Shown: in pieces, positions 1 through 4,433 of the stretch
Layout of the letters: every line of letters begins with the position of its first letter
Position numbering within the stretch: position 1 is the first letter of the stretch
Made by a program: the position numbers and the translations under genes
The notes under the pieces: generated by a model
Databases searched by the model: none
The model's input: only the letters and a program-made list of their open reading frames with translations
Told to the model about the DNA's origin: nothing
NCBI GenBank assembly: GCA_017935825.1
Contig: JAGBGW010000224.1
Coordinates: 1 to 8,851, forward strand
DNA length: 8,851 nucleotides
Direction: 5' to 3'
From: Clostridia bacterium
GTDB lineage: Bacteria; Bacillota; Clostridia; Christensenellales; Maliibacteriaceae

Positions 1-74
1 ACGAACATAGCGCCTTCAATGGCCATCAGTACTGCATTGTAACGCTGAAGCCGTCTGGATACCTGTTCTGCCAT
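1..74 (-). CDS. N-terminal fragment of an unidentified protein
   Basis: An ATG on the minus strand at 74 opens a frame that runs off the window edge. The 24 visible codons read MAEQVSRRLQRYNAVLMAIEG followed by AMF. A Shine-Dalgarno-like GAAAGGA lies about 10 bases upstream, and a convincing promoter lies upstream of that, so the start is well supported although the fragment is short. The basic, Arg-rich N-terminus followed by a hydrophobic run (residues 14-24) would fit the first segment of a membrane protein such as an MFS transporter, but this is a guess. It is transcribed divergently from spoIVA. No function can be assigned from what is visible. Confidence 0.6.
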   Translation of the reverse strand, partial: MAEQVSRRLQRYNAVLMAIEGAMF

Positions 75-113
75 GGCGATTTTTTCCTTTCAGAAGTAAT
101 ATTTATCCCCTTC

Positions 114-142
114 ATCATAGCAGTATCGCCAAATTTCCACAA
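114..142 (-). promoter_or_regulatory. Sigma-A-type promoter of the leftmost minus-strand gene
   Basis: Read on the minus strand, TTGTGG (137-142) is separated by exactly 17 bases from TATGAT (114-119). This would start transcription near 107 and leave a leader of about 33 bases before the ATG at 74. The match is by eye. Confidence 0.55.
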
Positions 143-159
143 GGGTACAAATTGTTACA

Positions 160-189
160 GTTCTATGTCTGAGAAGGCTCGCATATCCT
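160..189 (+). promoter_or_regulatory. Possible sigma-E promoter of spoIVA
   Basis: spoIVA is a mother-cell sigma-E gene in Bacillus subtilis, so such a promoter is expected here. The best candidate is CATATCCT at 182-189 (6 of 8 against CATACAMT). It has a weak -35-like TTCTATG at 161-167 (about 4 of 7), 14 bases upstream. The spacing and the roughly 23-base leader fit, but the -35 match is poor. Confidence 0.3.
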
Positions 190-218
190 GTAGCGAACAA
201 GATTATGGGGGTAGAACG

Positions 219-1697
219 ATGGAACATTACGATGTTTATGCCGATATTGCAAAACGCACCCACGGCGATGTGTATCTTGGCGTGGTGGGACCTGTGCGTA
301 CGGGCAAGTCCACTTTCATCAAGCGCATGATGGAATCGCTTGTTTTGCCCAATATCGAAGATGAATACGACCGCATCCGTGCGCAGGATGAAATGCCGCA
401 GACAGGCGTGGGCAAGACCATTATGACCACGCAGCCGCATTTTGTGCCCAACGAAGCCGTGCAGGTGTCGTTGGGGGAAAATGCACACGTCAACCTTCGC
501 CTGATCGACTGTGTGGGCTATATCGTCGACGGCGCCTTCGGTATCATGGAAGAAGATGTGCCGCGCATGGTGCGTACACCGTGGTTTGATGAGGATATTC
601 CTTTTGAAAAAGCAGCGGAGATCGGCACCAAAAAGGTCATCACCGACCATGCCAATATCGGTATCGTCATGACCACCGATGCAAGCTTTACCGGCATTGC
701 GCGGCAGGACTATGCCAAGGCAGAAGCCCGCGTCATCGAAGATGTAAAGGCACAGGGCAAGCCCTTTGTCATCATCTTAAATAGCGCACAGCCGCAGGAT
801 GAAAATACACTGGCGCTTGCGCAATCCTTGCAGGAAAAATACGATGCGCCCGTGCGCGTGCTTGATGTGCTGTCCATGGATGGGGAAGACGTGCTGCAGA
901 TTCTGGAGGATATCCTCTTGGAATTCCCGATCCTGCGCATGGATATCGATATTCCCAAATGGGCGCAGACCCTTGCCATCGACCACGACCTGATTGCATC
1001 GCTTCTTGAACGACTGCAAACTTGCGCAAGCGACGTGCTTCGTATGCGCGATGTGGAGCAGATGCTGGAAGAGTTCAATGCAACTGCACAAGGATTCCGT
1101 TTTGTCATCGACCATCTCGACCTTGGCACAGGCAATGCCGCCTGCAGGATCGATCTGGATGCAGAACTGTTCTACGACATCTTAAGCGAACAAAGCGGTC
1201 TTAAAATCGAAAGTGACTGCGACCTGATGCAGAAAATCAGCGACCTTGCCAAGGCGAAGGTGGAATACGACCGCCTGCACGATGCACTGGAATCTGCCAA
1301 GACTCTTGGCTACGGCTTTGTCTATCCCAGAATGGAAGAAATGACACTGGAAGACCCCGAAATCGTCCGTCAGGGCGGACGGTTTGGTGTGAGCCTGAAA
1401 GCATCCGCACCTGCCCTTCAAATCAGCCGCATCGATATCGAAACCCAGGTTTCTCCCATCATGGGTACGGAAAAGCAAAGCGAAGAGCTGGTAAACTACC
1501 TGATGCAGGAATTTGAGACCGATCCTGCCCGCATGTGGAGCACCAATGTCTTTTGCAAATCTTTGAACGAACTGGTACAGGAAGGCCTCAACAACAAGCT
1601 TTCCCGTATGCCCGACGACGTCCAGCGTAAGATGACCGAGACCATGCGTCGCATCATCAACGACGGTCACGGCGGCGTGATCTGCGTATTGTTATAA
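219..1697 (+). CDS. spoIVA: Stage IV sporulation protein A (coat morphogenetic ATPase)
   Basis: SpoIVA hydrolyses ATP to polymerise on the mother-cell face of the forespore outer membrane. There it forms the basement layer of the spore coat and is needed for coat and cortex assembly. I chose the ATG at 219 because GGGGG lies just upstream and the product is then 492 aa, the length of the B. subtilis protein as I recall it; an in-frame ATG at 165 would add 18 residues that look unrelated to the family. Visible motifs are a Walker A GPVRTGKST at residues 24-32 (Lys30), the KTIMTTQP sensor-threonine segment near 66-73 (Thr70, Thr71), and the Walker B LRLID ending in Asp97. The conserved GTEKQSEELVNYLMQ segment and a C-terminus ending NDGHGGVICVLL correspond to the membrane-anchoring and assembly end. 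It is monocistronic, with a terminator at 1791-1823. Nothing key is missing. The gene shows the organism is, or descends from, a spore former. Confidence 0.97.
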   Translation: MEHYDVYADIAKRTHGDVYLGVVGPVRTGKSTFIKRMMESLVLPNIEDEYDRIRAQDEMPQTGVGKTIMTTQPHFVPNEAVQVSLGENAHVNLRLIDCVGYIVDGAFGIMEEDVPRMVRTPWFDEDIPFEKAAEIGTKKVITDHANIGIVMTTDASFTGIARQDYAKAEARVIEDVKAQGKPFVIILNSAQPQDENTLALAQSLQEKYDAPVRVLDVLSMDGEDVLQILEDILLEFPILRMDIDIPKWAQTLAIDHDLIASLLERLQTCASDVLRMRDVEQMLEEFNATAQGFRFVIDHLDLGTGNAACRIDLDAELFYDILSEQSGLKIESDCDLMQKISDLAKAKVEYDRLHDALESAKTLGYGFVYPRMEEMTLEDPEIVRQGGRFGVSLKASAPALQISRIDIETQVSPIMGTEKQSEELVNYLMQEFETDPARMWSTNVFCKSLNELVQEGLNNKLSRMPDDVQRKMTETMRRIINDGHGGVICVLL

Positions 1698-1758
1698 CCT
1701 CCAAAGCCTCCCCTTCTTTAGAGGGGGAGGTGTCTTTGCTTGCAAAGACGGAGGGGGT
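1697..1758. repeat. Two-hairpin palindromic intergenic repeat
   Basis: Directly after spoIVA come two adjacent hairpins. One is CCTCCCC (1707-1713) with GGGGAGG (1724-1730); the other is GTCTTTGC (1732-1739) with GCAAAGAC (1742-1749). Outside them, CCTCC (1698-1702) can pair with GGAGG (1750-1754), giving a three-way-junction shape. From memory, sequences of this pattern (CCTCCCC hairpin, variable second hairpin, then GGAGGGGGT) are scattered between genes in many gut Bacillota, so this is probably one copy of a dispersed REP- or MITE-like family. There is no T-tract, so it is not itself an ordinary terminator. Confidence 0.7.
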
Positions 1759-1763
1759 ATGGA

Positions 1764-1841
1764 GTTCTCGTCCCATCTTTTATGCAAAATAAAAAACCTT
1801 ACCCATTTTGGATAAGGTTTTTTATTAAAGCTGGTGATGGG
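1764..1841. repeat. Direct repeat copy 1: terminator plus tRNA 3'-end remnant
   Basis: Starts GTTCTCGTCCCATC, continues through an A-rich run and a terminator hairpin, and ends GCTGGTGATGGG (1830-1841). That end is identical to the last 12 paired bases of the nearby tRNA-Thr read on the plus strand. The same module recurs at 1928-2003. Flanks and ends are nearly identical between the copies, but the hairpin stems differ while staying paired. The rest of a tRNA is absent here. Confidence 0.75.
1791..1823 (+). terminator. Rho-independent terminator after spoIVA
   Basis: CCTTA plus CC (1797-1804, one mismatched base) pairs with GG and TAAGG (1810-1817) across a short loop. It is flanked by six A before and six T after, so it can work in both directions. 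It lies about 95 bases after the spoIVA stop and within direct-repeat copy 1. Confidence 0.75.
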
Positions 1842-1927
1842 TCAGCTTTGCATAACGCGCCTTAGCCGATCATCCTTCACGCGATGCGCTCGGATTCTCG
1901 GAGGCTTGTTTATCGAACCCTTCTCGG
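1842..1927. other. Non-coding spacer between the two repeat copies
   Basis: No supported gene. The only clear structure is a small hairpin, GAACCC (1915-1920), loop TTCTC, GGGTTC (1926-1931), which runs into repeat copy 2. Short open frames cross this region and the adjacent tRNA but lack ribosome binding sites and read through the tRNA antisense. Confidence 0.5.
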
Positions 1928-2003
1928 GTTCTCGTCCCATCTTTTATACAAAACAAAAAGTCCTATCCAAACGGATAGGACTTTTGTTAAAGCTGGTGAT
2001 GGG
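1928..2003. repeat. Direct repeat copy 2: terminator plus tRNA-Thr 3' end
   Basis: Second copy of the module at 1764-1841, offset by about 163 bases. The opening 20 bases match, the A-rich run differs at two positions, the terminator stem differs, and the TAAAGCTGGTGATGGG end is identical. In this copy the end belongs to the complete tRNA-Thr. The opening also forms an imperfect inverted repeat with the tRNA T-arm. Confidence 0.75.
1955..1985 (-). terminator. Terminator of tRNA-Thr
   Basis: AGTCCTATCC (1959-1968), loop AAAC, GGATAGGACT (1973-1982) is a perfect 10-bp stem. On the minus strand it is followed by five T (complement of 1955-1959) and begins about 8 bases after the tRNA 3' end. 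It is also T-rich on the plus strand, so it may work both ways. Confidence 0.85.
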
Positions 2004-2063
2004 ACTCGAACCCGCAACCTGCTGATTACAAATCAGCTGCTCTGCCAATTGAGCTACACCAGC
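1991..2063 (-). tRNA. tRNA-Thr (anticodon TGT)
   Basis: On the minus strand this folds as a standard cloverleaf. It has a 7-bp acceptor stem GCTGGTG/CACCAGC, a D-arm GCTC/GAGC, and an anticodon stem GCTGA/TCAGC with loop TTTGTAA, giving anticodon TGT, which reads ACA and related Thr codons. The variable loop is five bases and the T-loop is TTCGAGT. The discriminator base is T, and CCA is not encoded, so it must be added enzymatically. The T-stem GCGGG/CCCAT has a G-U and a C-A mismatch at its outer end, which is mildly unusual. The gene has its own promoter and terminator. Confidence 0.96.
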
Positions 2064-2074
2064 AAAGACAATTC

Positions 2075-2104
2075 AGTATAGCAAATTTTTGCCTTCATTG
2101 TCAA
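2075..2104 (-). promoter_or_regulatory. Sigma-A promoter of tRNA-Thr
   Basis: Minus-strand TTGACA (2099-2104), an 18-base spacer, then TATACT (2075-2080). The -35 is a perfect consensus, and the predicted start is about 5 bases before the mature tRNA 5' end. Confidence 0.85.
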
Positions 2105-2175
2105 TAGATATGCCAAAAAGCGGGGGAATATGCGCCTTTGCGTGAAAATTTGCGGTATACCTGCGCCTGTTTGTG

Positions 2176-2184
2176 TGCTATAAT
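2176..2184 (+). promoter_or_regulatory. Extended -10 promoter of smpB
   Basis: TGC followed directly by TATAAT (2179-2184) is an extended -10 with a perfect consensus hexamer. No good -35 sits at the usual distance, which an extended -10 can compensate for. It predicts a very short leader, about 18 bases, ahead of the smpB start. Confidence 0.65.
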
Positions 2185-2208
2185 AGTACGGCACGGAGGT
2201 GATATCAA

Positions 2209-2679
2209 TTGGCCAAGGCAAAAAACGATGGCGTAAAGGTCGTCGCACAAAACAGAAAAGCGCGGCATGACTACTTCATCGAGCAGACCTACGAGGCAGG
2301 CATTGCTTTGGTCGGCACCGAAGTTAAATCCATCAGGCAAGGTAAAGTCAACCTGCGCGACAGTTACATCGCCATCAAAAATGGGGAAGCGATTCTGCAG
2401 GGCATGCATGTTACGCCCTACGAACAGGGTAACCGCTTCAACCACGACCCGATGCGTAACCGCGTACTGCTGCTGCACAAGCGTGAGATCAATCGTCTGG
2501 AAGTTGCAGCAAGCCGTGAGGGTATGACCTTGATCCCGCTGGACCTTTATTTGAAAAAAGGCCTTGTCAAAGTAACCGTCGCCATCGCAAAGGGCAAAAA
2601 GCTCTACGATAAGCGCGACAGCGAAGCACAGCGGGATGCAAAACGTCAGATGGATCGTGCGCTGCGTAACAGAGGCTAA
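2209..2679 (+). CDS. smpB: SsrA-binding protein SmpB
   Basis: SmpB binds the tRNA-like domain of tmRNA and carries it into the A site of ribosomes stalled on mRNAs without a stop codon. The start is a TTG at 2209, placed by a strong GGAGGTGA (2195-2202) six bases upstream; no ATG fits. The product is 156 aa, usual for the family. Recognisable segments are the N-terminal QNRKARHDYFIE (residues 14-25), the GTEVKSIRQGKVNLRDSYI core (37-54), HVTPYEQGN (67-75), and REINRLEVAASREGMTLIPL (92-111). A basic C-terminal tail begins at GKKLYDKR (129-136), which in known SmpB becomes helical in the mRNA channel. Its partner RNA gene ssrA begins 21 bases after the stop with no clear promoter between, so the two are probably co-transcribed and the tmRNA processed out. 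Such smpB-ssrA pairing is common. Confidence 0.97.
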   Translation: MAKAKNDGVKVVAQNRKARHDYFIEQTYEAGIALVGTEVKSIRQGKVNLRDSYIAIKNGEAILQGMHVTPYEQGNRFNHDPMRNRVLLLHKREINRLEVAASREGMTLIPLDLYLKKGLVKVTVAIAKGKKLYDKRDSEAQRDAKRQMDRALRNRG

Positions 2680-2700
2680 AAGCTTCACTCTTCCATTTAC

Positions 2701-3046
2701 GGGGGCGTAAATGGCTTTCGACGGGGATCAGTGAGAGCTTATAAGCGAGCCGTGGCTCCGGGCCACGTTAAAACCGGAAACTTAAATATTAAACGCAAAC
2801 AATAACGTAGCGTACGCTGCTTAACGCAGCCATCGGCCCAAGCTGCCCACGGTTTGGATAACCGGTGTCAAAAAGTGGGGTACCAGCATGCCTAAGCTTT
2901 GCCGCATGTGGGATTTATGAAGCTACTGAAAGCGGAATGTTGTCATTGACAGTCCGACAGAGGGAATGTAAAAGCAATGACTGCGCTCGGAGAAAGTAGG
3001 CAGGATCGGTTTTCGGACAGGGGTTCGACTCCCCTCGTCTCCACCA
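2701..3046 (+). ncRNA. ssrA: Transfer-messenger RNA (tmRNA)
   Basis: This RNA rescues stalled ribosomes and tags their nascent chains for proteolysis. The 5' end GGGGGCG (2701-2707) pairs with CGTCTCC (3036-3042) as the acceptor stem, followed by A and an encoded CCA (3044-3046). The T-arm is AGGGG, TTCGACT, CCCCT near 3019-3035. Pseudoknot 1 is visible: stem GTGGC/GCCAC (2752-2756 with 2762-2766), whose loop TCCGG (2757-2761) pairs with CCGGA (2774-2778). The tag frame lies at 2795-2824. At 346 bases it is of normal one-piece length. The gene follows smpB closely and ends at a strong terminator one base after the CCA. An 8-bp inverted repeat spans the mature 5' end (see findings). Confidence 0.97.
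2795..2824 (+). other. tmRNA proteolysis-tag reading frame
   Basis: The frame starts at the GCA resume codon and reads A-N-N-N-V-A-Y-A-A before TAA (2822-2824). The ribosome would add Ala from the charged tmRNA first. Compared with the common ...ALAA end, the third residue from the C-terminus is Tyr instead of Leu. Frame and resume codon are assigned by analogy with other tmRNAs (GCAAAC start, Asn-rich opening, small hydrophobic end). Confidence 0.85.
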
Positions 3047-3079
3047 AAAAACGACAGGTTTCGACCTGTCGTTTTTTTA
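3047..3079 (+). terminator. Terminator of smpB-ssrA
   Basis: ACGACAGGT (3051-3059), tetraloop TTCG, ACCTGTCGT (3064-3072), followed by a run of seven T. It is a perfect 9-bp stem immediately after the tmRNA CCA. Confidence 0.93.
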
Positions 3080-3080
3080 T

Positions 3081-3260
3081 TCATTGCGAAAGCAATGGTA
3101 TATCATCACGCGTAAGCGTGCATCTCATCACCGAAGGTGCATATCATCAGCCGCAGGCTGTATTCCGCTTTCGCAATGATGATATACAAGACTTTGTCTT
3201 GATGATATGCAATTCCTGCGAAATTGATGATATACACGGCTTTGCCGTGATTTGTGTATT
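3081..3260. repeat. Array of eight small hairpins with conserved linkers
   Basis: Eight consecutive palindromes: ATTGC/GCAAT (3083-3096), CACGC/GCGTG (3107-3120), CACC/GGTG (3129-3139), CAGCC/GGCTG (3148-3160), ATTCCG/CGCAAT with one mismatch (3162-3177), CAAGAC/GTCTTG (3187-3201), CAATT/AATTG (3210-3226) and CACGGC/GCCGTG (3235-3249). Stem sequences differ but stay paired; loops are 3-4 bases except in the seventh, where the five outer pairs enclose a degenerate inner part. Linkers are about 8 bases: ATATCAT-like in the left half and ATGATAT-like in the right half, so the halves are inverted relative to each other. A 13-bp inverted repeat (3081-3093 with 3167-3179) spans the first half. No gene is supported here; a short open frame across it has no ribosome binding site. 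Confidence 0.8.
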
Positions 3261-3311
3261 AGAGTTTGAATTCACTTTCTAATATGCAAAATGAATCCTG
3301 TTTGTAGAGAT

Positions 3312-3355
3312 TCAAATCAAGATATGATATATTTAGTTAAATATGCTTGATTTGA
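3312..3355. promoter_or_regulatory. Perfect inverted repeat upstream of the orphan membrane gene
   Basis: TCAAATCAAG (3312-3321) is exactly complementary to CTTGATTTGA (3346-3355), and inside them ATATTTA (3329-3335) pairs with TAAATAT (3338-3344). It sits about 40 bases before the start codon. A possible -10, TATGAT (3323-3328), lies within it with only a weak -35 (TTTGTA, 3301-3306), so it could be an operator or an mRNA leader hairpin. There is no T-tract to make it a terminator. Confidence 0.4.
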
Positions 3356-3394
3356 GTAGTAGAGGTCGTTACATAATAAAAAAGGAGGGCAACT

Positions 3395-4225
3395 ATGAAC
3401 AATAAAGAAAAAAAGCTTTCTGCCATAAAAATCGTTGCTATCATATTGGTTGGACTTGCCGTAGCTGTGCTCTCGTGTTGGGCAATTCTTTCAATAGCTA
3501 ATGAATCGGCAATGAAAGAAGAATCGCCATATCTTTATAGGTGCTATACGCCATACCGTGAGATTGTTGTTATTGGTATTTGTATTGGCATTTTTGTTCT
3601 GATGCTCTTTTTTAACATGCGTGTTAAGCGTGAATGGCTTTTTTTCGTGGTGAATGTCGTCGTTATCGTAACGATGTTCAATCCGATTACTGCTTTTTTA
3701 AGCCTCGTAAAGATTCCTGTATGGAATAACTATGTGATTGAAAGTGAAGCTGACTTCAATCAGTGCGCAGATGATATGAGAATCGATTTTCGTAATTTTC
3801 CACAATACAACGAATTTGATGAACAGAATGTTCAATTTGTTGGAAAAGTAAATCCCGGCTTCTTCTTTTTCCAATCTATTACTGCAATCGTAAAATATGA
3901 TAACTCTGAACTTTGTGAGGCAGAATACAAAGATTACATAGATGCACATCAGTTTTTGACAGAGCCTGTTATTGATTACGATGGGGATTACAAAATCGCT
4001 GCACCTGAGTTTTATTACGAAGGAATCTTATTTAAGGTTGTAACCGACGAAGATGATTATTTTCCTAAAAGAATTTACATGATTGGTATTGATAGAGAAA
4101 ACCATACGTTGTACTACCTTTATCTTGATGACCATGATTTAGACTATATAGCAGATTCGCAGACCCAAGACCTCGAGGGCGAGATGGGAATGCTCATTGA
4201 TTACGAGTTCAATCTTGGTAAATGA
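3395..4225 (+). CDS. Hypothetical membrane protein with three N-terminal TM segments
   Basis: I do not recognise this 276-aa protein. The start is secure: AAAGGAGGG (3381-3389) ends five bases before the ATG. A lysine-rich N-terminus is followed by three likely membrane segments at about residues 13-34, 57-73 and 81-105. The remaining roughly 170 residues form a soluble, acidic, aromatic-rich domain with many Asp, Glu, Tyr and Phe (for example FYYEG, DEDDYF and LYLDDHDLDY). No catalytic motif, lipobox or metal-binding cluster is evident. By the positive-inside rule the basic N-terminus is cytoplasmic, so with three segments the large domain would be outside; this is inference. It stands alone, preceded by the hairpin array and inverted repeat and followed by a terminator. 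Its codons are visibly more AT-rich than those of the flanking conserved genes, which suggests recent acquisition or an accessory gene. Confidence 0.85.
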   Translation: MNNKEKKLSAIKIVAIILVGLAVAVLSCWAILSIANESAMKEESPYLYRCYTPYREIVVIGICIGIFVLMLFFNMRVKREWLFFVVNVVVIVTMFNPITAFLSLVKIPVWNNYVIESEADFNQCADDMRIDFRNFPQYNEFDEQNVQFVGKVNPGFFFFQSITAIVKYDNSELCEAEYKDYIDAHQFLTEPVIDYDGDYKIAAPEFYYEGILFKVVTDEDDYFPKRIYMIGIDRENHTLYYLYLDDHDLDYIADSQTQDLEGEMGMLIDYEFNLGK

Positions 4226-4255
4226 AATCGTGTCTTTTTTCGACATAATTCAAAA

Positions 4256-4293
4256 CAAAAAAGCTACCCGAAATCGGGTAGCTTTTTCTTTTT
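4256..4293. terminator. Bidirectional terminator between converging genes
   Basis: AAGCTACCCG (4261-4270), loop AAAT, CGGGTAGCTT (4275-4284), with a T-rich run to the right and an A-run to the left. This perfect 10-bp stem can end the plus-strand membrane gene (stop at 4225) and the minus-strand iron operon (stop at 4295). Confidence 0.9.
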
Positions 4294-4294
4294 C

Positions 4295-4432
4295 TCATTT
4301 ACAGCCCTTCCCACAATTGGCGCAATCGCCGTTGCAGGTTTTGCCTTGTTTTTTGTTTTTGATAACGACGCGAAGTGCGAGGATGACTGCCACTGCGATC
4401 AATGTGATCACGATGTAATCTGCGATGCGCAT
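4295..4432 (-). CDS. FeoB-associated Cys-rich membrane protein
   Basis: A 45-aa protein. Residues 6-24 form one hydrophobic membrane segment (YIVITLIAVAVILALRVVI), then a basic KNKKQGK stretch, then a short tail with four cysteines spaced C-X3-C-X2-C-X3-C (Cys33, 37, 40, 44), ending in Lys. This is the pattern of the small FeoB-associated Cys-rich proteins found after feoB in Bacillota. The start codon lies one base after the feoB stop (TGA-T-ATG), and its Shine-Dalgarno GGAGTGA is inside the feoB end, so translation is probably coupled. The cysteines may bind Fe2+ at the inner face of the membrane, but the biochemical role is not settled. It is the last gene of the operon, just before the terminator. 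Confidence 0.9.
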   Translation of the reverse strand: MRIADYIVITLIAVAVILALRVVIKNKKQGKTCNGDCANCGKGCK

Positions 4433-4433
4433 A

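Noticed and set aside
165..218. Upstream ATG start for spoIVA at 165
   Set aside because: The extra 18 residues do not resemble SpoIVA; the ATG at 219 has a ribosome site and gives the family's usual length.
1834..2081. Short plus-strand frames across the direct repeat and the tRNA
   Set aside because: They read through the tRNA-Thr gene antisense and through terminators. Similar spurious peptides are often annotated over such tRNA regions. There is no ribosome binding site.
2101..2688. A 195-codon minus-strand open frame over smpB
   Set aside because: Antisense to smpB, which has a clear Shine-Dalgarno site, start and family motifs; no support for the opposite frame.
3081..3260. Possible CRISPR array
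   Set aside because: Units are about 24 bases with different palindromes and short conserved linkers. There are no identical repeats of 25-35 bases with unique spacers and no cas genes.
2977..3282. A 101-codon plus-strand frame
   Set aside because: It starts inside the tmRNA, crosses its terminator and continues through the hairpin array; not a plausible gene.
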